From positions 51,059,674 to 51,123,673 of the forward strand of contig NC_073694.1 of NCBI RefSeq assembly GCF_029784165.1: a stretch of 64,000 nt of DNA, read 5' to 3'. Each line of letters opens with the position of its first letter. The first letter of the stretch is position 1. The notes beneath the pieces were generated by a model. That model did no database searches and was not told the DNA's origin. It saw only the letters and a list, made by a program, of their open reading frames with translations. The position numbers and the translations under genes are program-made. This stretch comes from Wyeomyia smithii. Taxonomy: Eukaryota > Arthropoda > Insecta > Diptera > Culicidae. Shown one piece after another: positions 36,130 to 49,209 of this stretch.

Positions 36130-37511
36130 AGAACTTCTGAAGTGACCTAGTGTAGGTTGTAGGTCTTGTTGAGTGTAACATTCGCTCATACTAGAAATTT
36201 TCCAAACACTCCCAAAATTTGAAGTTATGGTCAAAATATGGATTTTTGGACCTCAGTGCATACAATTTTTTTTAACCCAGTCGTTTCTCAACCGATTTTC
36301 AATATTGAGGCAGTTTTGAAAAGAAGATAAACAGTGCTTTCAAAACATCTACTAGTTTGTACTAATATCACTAAAACATGTTGAGTTATTTGAGTTTAAA
36401 TATAATTTTTTAGTTTTTTTCACGTAATTTTTCAATTCAATTTGAAATTTGCCACCTGTTTTTGTAAGAAAGATACTACAAATACACTAAATTTTTGAAA
36501 TTATCATCAATGACGAATCAAACAAAAGTGATTTTGTGAAAATCGGTGAATATTTGACTAAGTTATATTTTTTTTAAGAAAACCAGAATTTTTGGCTTCT
36601 ATCCCACAATTATTTCGTGGTGCTACAAATATGGAAAAAACACAAGAACTTCTGAAGTGACCTACCGTAGGTCTTGTTGAGTGTAACATTCGCTCATACT
36701 AGAAATTTTCCAAATACCTCCAAAATCTGAAGTTATGGTCAAAGTACGGTTTTTTGGACCTCAGGACATACATTTTTTAACTCAGTCATTTCTCAACCGA
36801 TTTTCAATATTTAGGCAGTGTTGGAAAGTAGATAAACAGAGCTTTCAAAACGCTTACAGGTTACTAATATCACTAAAACATGTTGAGTTATTTGAAACCG
36901 CGAAATAATTGTGGGATAGAAGCCGAAAATTCTGGTTTTCTTAAAAAATATATTTCTCAGCCAAATATTCACCGATTTTCACAAAACCACTTTTGTTTGT
37001 TTCGTCATTGAATATAATTTTAAAAGTTTAGTGTATTTGTAGTATCTTTCTCACAAAAACAGGTGGCAAATTTCAAATTAAATTGAAAAATTGCGTGAAA
37101 AATCTAAAAAATTATATTTAAACTCAAATAACTCAACATGTTTTAGTGATATTAGTACAAACCTGTAAGCGTTTTGAAAGCTCTGTTTATCTACTTTCCA
37201 ACACTGCCCAAATATTGAAAATCGGTTGAGAAATGACTGAGTTAAAAAATGTATGTCCTGAGGTCCAATAAACCGTACTTTGACCATAACTTCAGATTTT
37301 GGAGGTATTTGGAAAATTTCTAGTATGAGCGAATGTTACACTCAACAAGACCTACAACCTATTCATTTTCTTTCTAAAACTGCCTAAATATTGAAAATTG
37401 GTTGAGAAATGACTGAGTTAAAAAAAGTTGTATGCACTGAGGTCCACAAAAAACCGTATATTGACCATAACTTCAGATTTTGGGGGTGTTTGGAAAGTTT
37501 CTAGTATGAGC
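36130..37511. mobile_element. Compound inverted-repeat element
   Basis: GCTCATACTAGAAA occurs at 36184 and 36692 in plus orientation, and its complement (TTTCTAGTATGAGC) at about 37318 and 37497. A segment of about 200 bp is directly repeated (36130-36350 and 36648-36850), and long arms pair (36300-36630 against 36895-37160, e.g. ATAATTGTGGGATAGAAGCC). It looks like one fold-back element with a second copy of its end inserted or duplicated in the centre. Confidence 0.7.
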
Positions 37512-39327
37512 AATTCTCGCTGAAACCGTCCCACTGGTGACATGAGGTCTTTCAAAAAGAATATTTTTATGTCTAAATGATTGAAAGTAGCGAAAAAATG
37601 AGAAAAGCACTTTGGTTAGTTCATATTGATGGACCCCTCGGGCACAAATCGGTTAAACGGTTTTTACAAAAATTGATGTTTGAGCAATTCTTGACCGATT
37701 TATTGATTTATTTCTCTTGAATTTGTCATTGAACCCCCTGCAACCAACACATCGTTTTCAAGAGGAATTATAGAGCTTTCATTTGAAGTAGAAAAAAGTT
37801 GGCCGCCATCTTGGATCTCGCCGCCATCTTGGATTTCATCAAAAAAACGTGTTTTTGAGCAAGTTCGCAACCACCGATTTTAAATTTGACATCACCATTG
37901 GAAAGCTGAGAAAAAATGCTTTAAGATACATTCAAAATATTAGGTGAGCATTGAGGATATCTTGTCATTCTGGTCACTTTTCAAAATCGAGCTTCAAACA
38001 GTTCAACGCATGACGCGCGTCCAATATCAAATCATGCTCAGCCTGTGTGTGTCTGTCTGTAGTGTATATTAGGGGTCATCCATGTTCCACGTGGTCAGAT
38101 TTTCAAAGATTTTGTTACCGCCCCCCTTCCCCTCCCTACAACTTCTCATATAAATTCTCAAAATTTTGTATGAACCGTGGACTCCACACAGACCCCCCTA
38201 CCCAAAGTTGTCCACGTGGAATGTGGATGGCCCAATGCCTGTGTGACTTTGGGTCCGTTCACAAATTACGTAAAACAAAAAAATCGTATCTTTGATCCCT
38301 TTTCACTGCATTCACATTGTTTATTTATTCATTCCCTCGCTCCTTCTTGAGTGTAACGTAATTTGTGTTTAAGCTTCTCTACGATTTTTTTGCTGGAACA
38401 AAGTTTGGTTCCCTGTACGGAGGACAGTTTTCGCGTGTTTAGTAATTAAACAAATTAATGTTAGATGTTGTTTTTGCTACTGTTATACATACTGTTGCTT
38501 TCATGCATTAAACAACTATCAACAAACTTAGGTATGGTATACCAAGGTATAATATGAATCAAGTATATCCCGAGTAATCTGGTGAACATTTGCGTATGCC
38601 AGCGTAAATAAAGTAAGAGTATAATCATCACTTTTTTGATCCCTAGCAAATTCTTATCAACGAAAAGGGTACGTTTGCTACCTAACGATATTCAGCCAAT
38701 TGATTAAAGGCTTTTCAAAAATTACGGTGCGTGGGAGCACTTACTACCTGTGAACTAGGAATACTGACTGTCCACATCATACGCACACCACAGGCTCAGT
38801 ATATTGCGTTGATTTGATATTGGACGCGAGTCATGCGTTGAACTGTTTGAAGCTCGATTTTGAAAAGTGACCAAAATGACAAGATAACCTTAATGCTCAT
38901 CTAATATTTTGAATGTATCTTAAAGCATTTTTTCTCAGTTTCCAATGGTGATGTCAATTTTAAAATTGGTGGTTGCGAACTTGCTCAAAAACACGTTTTT
39001 TTGATGAAATCAAAGATGGCGGCGAGATCCAAGATGGCGGCCAATTTTTTTCTACTTCAAATGAAAGCTCTATCATTCCTCTTGAAAACGATGTGTTGGT
39101 TGCAGGGGGTTCAATGACAAATTTAAGAGTAATAAATCAATAAAAAGGTCAAGAATTGCTCAAAAATCAATTTTTGGAAAAACCGTTTAACCGATTTGTG
39201 CCCGAGAGGTCCATCAATATGAACTAACCAAAAAGGCTTTCTCATTTTTTCGCTACTTTCAATCATTTAGACATAAAAATATCCTTTTTGAAAGACCTCA
39301 TGGGGCGGTTTCAGCGAGAATTGCTCA
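37506..39327. mobile_element. Long-arm fold-back element (about 545-bp arms)
   Basis: Left end ATGAGCAATTCTCGCTGAAA and right end TTTCAGCGAGAATTGCTCAT. Arms 37506-38050 and 38785-39327 pair almost throughout: TTGGACGCGAGTCATGCG on one side against CGCATGACGCGCGTCCAA on the other, and AAGATGGCGGCGAGATCC against GGATCTCGCCGCCATCTT. A spacer of about 735 bp contains a smaller MITE. Target duplication unclear (possibly AT). No transposase seen. Confidence 0.85.
38071..38233. mobile_element. Small MITE in the fold-back spacer
   Basis: GGGTCATCCATGTTCCACGT (38073) is the inverse of ACGTGGAATGTGGATGGCCC (38214-38233), with few mismatches. About 160 bp, no coding content. It is nested between the arms of the 37506-39327 element. 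Confidence 0.75.
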
Positions 39328-39439
39328 TCAGGAGATTTGTGTTTCTAGTGCTGTGAGCTCCGGTGAACGAATGGTTTACGCACTCCCATTTCCGAATTCT
39401 ACCGATCCTGACCCTTCTACCCCTTGTTATTTGTTCTGC

Positions 39440-39790
39440 TCCCTCTAGTGTCAGGGTTTACCCAGACGAAACATCAGGCCCTCCTGATTACTTATTTCTA
39501 CCCCGAAGCATGATCAAAACCGAAATCTCTGAATATTGTCTAGATAGTCTTTGAAAGACCTAACGTCATGTTACAGAACCGTGGCCGAATTTCTGAAGGC
39601 CCGACTAAACAAGCTTCACAACGTGGTCAATGATCTAAAACAGGCCAACGACATAGCTTGTTTTGAGCTTTCTTAGAATTCCGCATTTACTGATGTAAAG
39701 ACACTGGATTGCAAGCATTTCGTGTCGCTTGTCGAAGGCAAGTAAATCTTTACATCATTAGACTCGTTTCCGCGCTATTACACCGAATTC
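39440..39790 (+). pseudogene. Jockey-clade ORF1 (gag-like) remnant, copy 2
   Basis: Plus-strand pieces: SSVRVYPDETSGPP (about 39445), VAEFLKARLNKLHNVVNDLK then QANDIACFELS in another frame (39580-39675), and AFTDVKTLDCKHFVSLVEGK (about 39684). This parallels the 33985-34240 copy but keeps the central segment. Stops and frame changes show it is dead. Its 3' end runs straight into the (AGT)n tract. Confidence 0.65.
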
Positions 39791-39801
39791 GCATTACAGG
39801 C

Positions 39802-40680
<879 letters not shown>

Positions 40681-40689
40681 CGTAGTAAT

Positions 40690-41056
40690 CATATGCCCGA
40701 TCTACGAAGAAGGCCATCGCCTGGACTGTAGCAATTATCGGGGCATAACTCTTCTCAATATCGTATACAAAACTCTCTCCCGCATGCTGACCGCGTGGCG
40801 AGGACCAATGCGGTTTTCGAGGGGGACTCTCCACGATGGACCAAATGTTTACCTTGCGACAAATGCTCGATAAATTTCGAGAATTCAACTTGCAGTCGCT
40901 CCATCTGTTCATAGACTTTAAGGCAGCGTACGATTCAGTTAAGAGAAATGAGTTATGGCAGATTATGCTCGAACATGGCTTCCCAACAAAGCTGATTAGG
41001 CTGATTCGTGCCACCCTTGAAGGTTCTACATCAAAAGCAGCCTGCGAATCGGTGTA
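40690..41056 (+). pseudogene. Non-LTR (EN+RT family) reverse transcriptase fragment
   Basis: Plus-strand frames read CPIYEEGHRLDCSNYRGITL then LLNIVYKTLSRML (40695-40790), a short deletion with frame change, then DQMFTLRQMLDKFREF, LFIDFKAAYDSVKRNELWQI and MLEHGFPTKLIRLIRATLEG (40836-41025). These are RT fingers/palm motifs of the same family as 45831-47700; FIDFKAAYDS carries the first catalytic Asp region. It ends abruptly in unrelated sequence. Confidence 0.85.
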
Positions 41057-44000
41057 GATGACATCAAATAGCGCTTTTTGTTTGATATGTGAAATGCACA
41101 TCAAAGATCAAACTAGTAAATTACTCAAAATCTGGAGGTAAATTACAAAAATTAATTATGGAAGCTTAGAATCTCCGTAGATTTCCAAAAAAACGTCTGG
41201 AACTGTTTTTCTCGGTTTCTAAGCTTATTGTATAACATTTGATCATATCTGCCAGTTTTTCATAAACAGGAAGTCACCATCTTGGATTTCAAAATGCATA
41301 TGTCGTCAATATTCGACGTCCGGTCATATTCAACTACTAAATATAAGGCTATTTCTAGAAACCGGAAGTAGCCACCATGGATTGAAAATTGGGTTTGAAG
41401 TTTATTTTCTTTTTAGACTATAATTCCTATAAAGACTATAAATCCATTTTAGACTATAATTGAAAAATTGGAAGTAACCATTGTGGATTTCCACTGGGTA
41501 CTCTGAACATATTTATCTTATGTGGTGTTTGTCCATTTGAGACCATTTTTGACGAAAAGAAAAATATAACCAATGCCAAAAAAGGCTCAATACACCCAAG
41601 AAGTATTACCTGCCCTTGAAATTATTATCATAGAATCGTAAGAAATTCATGAACTACGTTGTTCTTTTCTTTGCTATTTGAAATGTTCACATCACAAGTA
41701 ATAAATCAAATGTGATAGACGAAGCAGAAGACGTCAACCGACCTTCCAAAGTTTTCTGGAATTCGCTGTAGTCAAACGAAGGCAAACGGTGTAATATTAT
41801 ACAAATGGCCCAGGTGTTTAATTTCACACAACTAATCCACGGGTAAGAAAAATGACGCTCGCTAACCTGGAATACTATAAATTACGCTTTTCTCCTTCTT
41901 TAACCATGTTTCAGCGGTAACAATGCTGTCGATAATAATAGACTTTTATTCATTTACAAAATGAATAATCTCATCAACATTTTCCATGTATCCTTCTAGC
42001 ATTCCACTAAACTCCTCCATGTTTTAGTTCAACATCGGTTCGGTTTTTTTCTTCAACGCTATTCTTCATCACAACAGTTCGTTGATATACCGTAAAACTA
42101 TCACGCGTGCACAAGAGATCTACTTCCTTCCTACGATAACCGGCATTTTACCCACTTAAAGTGAAACATTTCTCTTCCAGGTAAGAAAAAATACCACGGT
42201 TGTTACACCAGCCAGCAAACGCCGCACTAACGACGACGACGATGATGATGCTACCAGCATATTGAAATGCAGCAAGCCATAATTAAAAAACATTCTTTAA
42301 ATAATAATGCAACACCCTTCGGCAGCATTCCAGCGGCATACCATGGAAAGCAACATTTTATTCGCTACAGCGAACGGAAACAATATTTTCATTGAAATGC
42401 ATTTTTCTACTACCGTTCTGCCTAACCGGGCGCGTTTTGCGGTTCCGCTTTTCCGCACCAACATCAAGCCACGACAGGAGTAAGAGCAGTAGCACGATAT
42501 ATTAACACCTAAAGCTGAAACCGCCATTAGTTTTGCGTCGGTGGAGGCGCCAGGCAAAAATACTCTTCGCACTTGCATCCCGCCGCGCCATGGCACGCCG
42601 GAAGGATGCCATTGAACTAGGGCAGAAGAAGAAAAAAATATGATACAAAACAGCACCGTCATTATCGTCATCATTATGCTGACGGTTGCCTTTGTGTTGT
42701 TTTAATTACTTCGGCATTTTCGATGCTCTGAACTTTCGTGCCAAGGATAGCGAGATGCTTTTTAATTAACAGCATTAATTAAACATTACTTCCGGGACGA
42801 GTTTGGATCCGGATAAGCACTCGGATGACGGGAATACTTTAAAACACAAAAGAATAAAAATATACTGCTTGAAACTTCCTGTCTTCATTAGTGTAACAAA
42901 ATTACTGTTGAATTTTGGATCATTAGTTTCTTTGTCTTGTTGTTGTCTTCTAGAAGCGTTTTTGAAATTCTTTTTCTGGGGCTGGCCTTTTGTGACTTTT
43001 AATCCCGTTTTACAGCGTTTATTGAGCTAAATTAATCGATTATTTTTGGCTATTATTTCTTCAATCTACGAACCGAGGCTGTTGAAAATTTAAACATAAT
43101 TTGGTGTAGTTGTTGGTTTTTTCTTGCCGTTTCCTGTCTCGAAATGTATTCCGTAAATTTCAGAACTACAGTTAGAATCATTTTTTTGTTCTGATCATTC
43201 GATCTTTATATGTGTTTTAGACACTATATTGCTCATTTTGGAGCAGTTTATGCTTCGTCTTCTATTGGTGTTCAGATACGATTAAAGTAACACCCAAATG
43301 TCAAACCTGGTTTCGTCAATATTTGGTCAAACGTGATGTAACTGTACATTACAGGATCATTTTTCTATGGAAAGAAATTACACAACATTTCTGGATACTA
43401 CTTGTCAGGAGGTTATTGGAGCAAAACTTATGAAAAATGTCGATGGGCTGCTGTAGTTTGTGACAGTCTGCGATAGTTCGTATAATCCTGGTTTACTTGA
43501 AATCGTTCGCAAACAACATACGGCATTGATCTGGCAGTAATAAGAATGTTTAATTTATAAACAGTGCAAAGAGCAGTGGACTTAAATTAGTACCTTGCGG
43601 AACGCTCTATAGATTCGAAAAATTTACAAAATGTTGTGACCCGATTTCCACGAAAAGCGTTCGATTAACTTTAATCATTGTAAGTTCAATTTAATGTTTG
43701 AGCATCACTTACATTAAAAAGACTTTCTCGTTAGTAGTTCCCCAACGCAAAAATTAAATCAAGCTTCCTCTATCATCGAATATCCAAGGAAAAAAAATAA
43801 ACAATATAGAATATGGCACAAACCGCAAACCACGTAATTCGGAATGAAGTATTACATGGGCGTTAAGTCTCAGCTGGAGCGACGGGGATGGATAACGAGG
43901 AGGGTGATAATTTACACAATAAAAATAGCAATAAAAACAGCAATAATAATAACGGTGCCAACTGCGAAGTGAGCGCATAACAAACAATTATCTCCTCCCT

Positions 44001-44531
44001 CTCCCCCCCTTCCTGCTCCTAGCACCGCAAGGAAACTGTGTTTCACGCACTCAAACCAGCCAACCAGACCTTTAATGGACTCGTAATGTGGCAGCAACAA
44101 TGCACAGAGCCGGAACTGGCGCACTGACGTTAAACGCTGCCACGGCACTCCAGAGCCGTCGCAAGCAAAGTGCCAGGGATATGGATAATGCTGGACTGTG
44201 CCATATTATTACCGTCGAGACATTGTTTACGAACAATCCACAAATGATGATGATTATGATGAGCGAATTCATGCTTTCCCGCTTGCTTCGCGGTTTTCGG
44301 TTCCGGAGCCTAATATGGCTCCTTTCAATATGGAGCCACACACTGCTGGCTGCTGGCAAGCTACACTTGCGCTGAAAGTGACACATTAATTCATATTTAT
44401 ATCGGTACAGGCTTGCCGCTAACCCCCCCCCCCCCCATCCCGTGTGTGGTGGTATTTAAATGAAACCACAAGAGTTTTATGATGATGCTGAATATGACAG
44501 GTTGACTAGAAGCGCACACTACTTTGCTTAC
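41057..44531. other. Intronic DNA, no gene recognised
   Basis: No exon or element recognised. The open frames at 42297-42674, 43754-44148 and 44072-44386 overlap on both strands. A C run lies at 44424-44436. Confidence 0.45.
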
Positions 44532-44620
44532 CTGTGCACGACTCGCTGCTTCTGCAAGTAGTCCAGAGCGGAACCGATTTCGCATACCAATAAGGCAACA
44601 CTGGCTTCTGAAAATTCCAC
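44532..44620 (-). CDS. STK32: STK32-like kinase, alpha-E helix exon
   Basis: 89 bp, phase 0 at entry (acceptor CAAACCTCAG), leaving AG at the end (donor GTAAGC). It encodes VEFSEASVALLVCEIGSALD then YLQKQRVVH, and the first two bases of the Arg codon of HRD. The segment corresponds to the F-x-E-E-x-V...L-x-L-Q helix of STK32 kinases leading into the catalytic loop. Joining to 9915 restores H-R-D without a shift. The upstream exon is 130 bp away; the next exon is 34.6 kb away. Confidence 0.92.
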
Positions 44621-44750
44621 CTGAGGTTTGGGAAGGAGGCGCCCGGTTGTCCGTGTTGGTTTGCATGCGGTAGAAGGTTATGGTTATAGCAATTATTATT
44701 ATAGGGGTAGGAAGGCAAAAAGAGGAATGAAAAGCATACGAATATCTTAC

Positions 44751-44821
44751 CTGATGGTTCAGGTGATACCGCAAGTCACCTCCGGCCAAGAGGTCGCACA
44801 CCATAAACAAGTCCTCTTCAT
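44751..44821 (-). CDS. STK32: STK32-like kinase, hinge exon
   Basis: 71 bp. The first two bases (AT) complete the Asp codon begun in the 56980 exon. It then encodes EEDLFMVCDLLAGGDLRYHL and NHQ, ending in phase 0 at donor GTAAGA. This is the beta-4/beta-5 and hinge region (D-E-E-D-x-F-M-V-x-D-L-L-x-G-G-D-L-R-Y-H-L) highly characteristic of STK32/YANK kinases. Acceptor CGATTTCAG. Confidence 0.95.
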
Positions 44822-45830
44822 CTGAAATCGAAAATAAATGAGATGGATGTGAATCGATTTTGCTCATAATATCGGTTTAGACGGGGTGAAGGGGACGCTC
44901 GGTTCGCTACATTGTGATTAATCCTCTGTATGAATAAATTTTCTATCAACAAAAGTAAATAAAATTATTTACATTTGATGATTGAAAATACCATCCGTTC
45001 AGTGTTTGATAACTGCGCCTCGACATGATTAAATTTCATTCCCCATAATTACAACCGGAGCTAATCTTCTTCTACCCCTCCCTGAGTTGTTTACAAGTTT
45101 GGGTTTGGGTTTGTTCATTTGAATGAAATTAATCATCATCATGGAAACAATTGAAAATGAAAGCGGTGCGATCAAACATACTAATAATGAAAATGTGTTC
45201 TAATGTTTGAAGCGCTTTCAGCATAGGGTACAAAGCAAACAGGTTTACGAGGTTGACGCATGACACACGAAATGGAACAAACAAACAAAAAAGTTTCACA
45301 CATCCGCGGTTGACGCTTGGCGTGAATGCCACTGGCAGACAGAACCGCGGTGGCACGTTTGCGGTTCCAATCGTGATTACTGCTTTGTGTCACAATACTT
45401 GCGGACACAAACAGCGTGCCTGGTCGGTTTGAGTAGGTATCTACACTATCGATTGGTTACGGCACTGCGGGGTGAATGGTAACCAAGTACGTAAATTAAT
45501 TATTTTCATACGCACAACTGTGAACAGCAGCCTCGGGCGTAATTAATGAGGTGTTTGAGAGCACAGATGAATGGAATTTGATACAAATACACAGTTTAAT
45601 TTCGAATGATCAGAGTGTTTCTGAACTACGATTCACGTGGTGGATATTTTTAATTTCGGGTATTATTCTTAAAAATATGTATTTAAATAGAATTGAGCAA
45701 GTAGAATTATAGTAAATTCGTCGATTCAAAAAAACTCCACAAAAATTGTTTTAAATTAATACCATCGAAAATGATATAGTTAGACTTTATTTATTTGATT
45801 TCCTTACTTTACTTTTATGGCGACAGGTCG
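44822..45830. other. Intronic DNA, no gene recognised
   Basis: Start of the 12.2-kb kinase intron on this side. The overlapping small frames at 45129-45408 lack support. Confidence 0.45.
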
Positions 45831-47700
45831 TTAACAACCCACTGCCGAATCCAGAATACGTCTCCACATCACACGGTCTTGGGCTAGTCTTTTCCAATCG
45901 CCCCTTACACCTGCCGATTGGGCGTCCTCCAACGAGTACGGAGTCGCCGACCCCTGTAGGGCTCTCTGTTGAATAATATCTTCACCGGTCGCTCCTCCGG
46001 CATTCGCGCCACGTGGCCAGCCCGCTGTAGCCTGTCGTGTTTTATCAGCTTGATGATATCCGCATGTTGGTATGCTTGATACACCTCGTGGCTCATGGGT
46101 CTGCGCCACACACCATTCTTCAATTTTTCGCCAAGTATGGAACGCAGATCCTACGCTCGAAGACTACAGGTGCTCACTGGTCGGCCTCCTCCATCGACCA
46201 ACACTTGTGGCCGTAGAGTACCACCGGAAGGATCAGCGTCCTGTAGAGCGCAAATTTCGTGCGGACATGCATGTTGCGTGACCTCAGCTGGCTACATGTC
46301 TTCACTTTGCGGCTAACATCGTTGTCACACGTCACAAAAGTACCAAGGTACACAAATTCGCCGACTACTTCATAAATACCCCCATCTATCACAATCTTAG
46401 TACCAAGACTCGACAAACTTCCACGCTCTCTACCAGCCACCACGTACTTTCTTTGGCAGAGTTGATGATAAGTCCAATTCTCGCTGCTTCCCTTTTAAGG
46501 GTGGCACGAATCAGCTTCTTCAGTTTAGTTGGGAAACTGTGTTCAAGCATAATCTGCCATAACTCGTTGCGCTTAACTAAATCGTATGCCGCCTTGAAGT
46601 CTATAAACAGATGGTGAGTATGCAAGTTTACTTCTCTGAACTTGTCAAGGATTTGACGCAAGGTGAACATTTGGTCCGTTGTAGATCGCCCTTCCCGGAA
46701 ACCGCGTTTCTGTCGACTGCTCTATCCTCTTCACCGTCCAATAAAGTCTCGAAATGTTGCTTCCAACGCATGACCACCAATGTTTCATTGGTTATCAGGT
46801 CTCCTTCCATGTTGTTGCACATGGCAGGGATTGGCACAGTCCGGTTCCTGAATCCCTTTAGCACTTTATAAAACTTCTAGTGTCGTGCTTGGAGAAGCAT
46901 ACTTTCGCCTCCGCAAGAATGCTCGCGTTTCCTGCGTTGGCGGAGTCTCTTTTCGGTCACTCTAGCCTCTCGATAACTCTCCCTCATCTGGCGTGCCACA
47001 CGATTCGCTGCCATCATCGTTCGAGCACGGGCTCCGTCAGTTGACAGCCTTTGGATGTCCAACCGTATCCTTCTCGAAGTGTTCGATTTGTATACGTTGG
47101 CCAGCCGAGCGCGATCGTTCCTACCACGAGATGGTGGTCAGAGTCGACGTTTGGGCCTCAGAAGGAGCGCACATCGATAACATCTGAGAAATGTCGACCG
47201 TCAATCAGAATGTGGTCGATTTGCGAACAAGCTTCGCCGTTAGGGTGTTGCCATGTGTGTTTCCGGATCTCCTTTCTCGCGAAGTACGCGCTACAGATAG
47301 CCATGTTTCTGGCTGCGGCGAAGTTCACCAACCTCAGGCCATTCTCATTACTGGTAGCAAGGAGGCTGTGCTTACCAATAATAGGACGAAAGAAGTGTTC
47401 CCATCCGACCTGTATGTTTGCATCCCCGATGACGATCTTAATATCATGCTTTGGGTATTCTCCATATGTTTTATCGAGGACCTCATAAAACTCCTCCTCT
47501 ACATCATCGGGTTTGTCATTGTCGGTGCGTATACATTGAACAGGCTGTAATTGAAGAATCTACTTTTGCTTCTCAATACGCATATACGGTCACTGATGGG
47601 CCTCCACCTAATGATCCGCTTGATCTGTGTTCCTTGTATGACGAAACCGACACCCCGTTCATCTCTGTCGCCGCCACTGTAGTAGATATTTGATGTCGTT
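45831..47700 (-). pseudogene. EN+RT non-LTR retrotransposon, most complete copy
   Basis: Minus-strand pieces in order: endonuclease with CSQIDHILIDGRHFSDVIDV (about 47245-47185) and NVDSDHHLVV (about 47150-47125), keeping the S-Q-I-D-H and D-S-D-H motifs; linker MDIQRLSTDGARARTM (47062); LKGFRNRTVPIPAMCNNMEG (46861); RT MFTLRQILDKFREVN and LFIDFKAAYDLVKRNELWQI (46670-46560). The palm core with FADD is deleted: IRATL joins directly to KREAARIGLIIN near 46490. Then FVYLGTFVTCDNDVSR, the RAGHVARMPEERPV tail (46030) and DWKRLAQDRVMWRRILDSA (45845). Many frameshifts. Confidence 0.88.
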
Positions 47701-48003
47701 CCTGCAATAGGATCGGATAGCTTTTTAGGGCTGCGATGCCTAGTCTCGCGACGGGGCTACCGTCTTGGGTGTGGCTGGCGAGACACCGCATTTCATAACT
47801 CAGCCGTCGTTGTTTGAGCCACCTCTAACATGGAGAACAGACGCTAAGGCAAGCTGCCCTTCTAGGGGAACAGCTCCCTCTTCCCTGTCAGCACACGACC
47901 AATTTCCCACCGATTCACCGATTTTCCCTTGGTTGCTCGTATCTCAATCGGTACCACGTGGAGGTAGGGATAGGAGTTGCTGGACAGTAAGCTCTCGACC
48001 AAG

Positions 48004-48252
48004 GGGAGCTGCGTAGCCGCAAGGTTACAGAGTCCGCTTTCTAAAACGGATGGTCGTGGGTTCGAATCTTAGTAGAATCAGGCCATTCGATATCAAAAAG
48101 GACTTTAAGTATGAGTTTATCTCAGGCTCCCGACCACTTACCCTTCCTTTACGCTGAATTCTATAATACCTTTGCGTGACTTCCTCTTAACAAAAAATAA
48201 GTTCCTCTTATCAATAAAACTGACCAGAAGGACGCACGACGAAACTTCTCCA
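48004..48252 (+). mobile_element. tRNA-derived SINE, second family, copy 2
   Basis: GGAGCTGCGTAGCCGCAAGG head, B-box-like GGTTCGAATCTTAG near 48059, body TAGAATCAGG, TTGCGTGACTTC, TTAACAAAAAATAAGT, end GACGAAACTTC. Parallels the 6031-6252 copy, with about 30 extra bases in the middle. Confidence 0.75.
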
Positions 48253-48649
48253 GGGAATTATAATTGGCGATATTTGGCAGGAGGAAGGAGGCTCGGTATA
48301 GAAGAACAGTAAGCGTGTAAAACAAGGGGAAGTACTTTACACACAAGCACTGATCAAAAATAATAATAAGCATGCCACTTCTCAATAGCGGTATTGCTAA
48401 AAATAGAAGTGCGGGAAACAGCAGACACCCGGGCATATCTCACAATATATCAACGATTCTGGTCGCAGCGAGGAAGTCCATACAGGAAAATATAATGCTC
48501 TCGATCACTCCGGGGACTATTTTATTTTATTTTATTTATTGTTTTTATTATTTTGCTTGATTGCGATCCCACTTCTGACACCACAAAGAATGCGATGCCG
48601 GCCCCATTCGGGGTATTATTTTTTCTGGCACAGTTAATGACAGGAATGC

Positions 48650-49042
48650 GTAAAATAGGTAAGATGCCCTGCATTATGAAGAACCATCATGTAAGAAATT
48701 ACCGCTCTAGGACAGCGGTTCCCAACCTTTTTTTGCCCGCGTATCTCTTGGCGATATTTTCCATATCGATTGTACCCCCTGGCTTAGAACGTTCTCGCAG
48801 AATGGAAGAGGTAGATCTTGTTGTGGTAGACTAGTTCAGGTTTCAAAGTGAACTATGATTTGTTTGATTGCACAATCATGTTTTAAGGGCAAGATTGAAC
48901 AACAAAGAAAGTATCATGAAGAAAAATTCCTTAGTCCGCCATTACTGATTTTTCTTTCGCGTTGAGAACCGCTGCTCTAGGATATCATTTACCCCCCGGA
49001 CGATAATAGGTAAAACCTGACGATAATAGAGCCGATACCCTA
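48650..49042. mobile_element. MITE (ACGATAATA family), copy split by a hAT MITE
   Basis: The outer parts (GCATTATGAAGAACCATCAT near 48671, and GGACGATAATAGG to GATACCCTA near 49040) are the reverse of the intact copy at 59805-59990. The left end is truncated or too diverged to place. The 262-bp element 48713-48974 interrupts it. Confidence 0.65.
48713..48974. mobile_element. hAT-type MITE, 262 bp, 8-bp TSD
   Basis: Starts CAGCGGTTCCCAACC and ends GAGAACCGCTG, with CTCTAGGA on both sides (48705-48712 and 48975-48982). The CAGCGGTTC...AACC end is a classic hAT terminus. No coding content. Confidence 0.92.
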
Positions 49043-49209
49043 TTTTACAACTTCACATTTTGACAATCTTTGTTTGACATGTTAAACATGTTTAACTATT
49101 TCCAGTTTTTAGAAAAAAAATGAATTATTTGTTTGACGGCAAGACAATACAAGTTTTCTTAGCGATGTTTGAGCTGAGTTTGCGATGATTTTTTTTTAAT
49201 ATGCTTTTC

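Noticed and set aside
44397..44867. A single 156-codon protein covering the kinase hinge region
   Set aside because: It reads through a donor and an intron; only 44751-44821 is exon.
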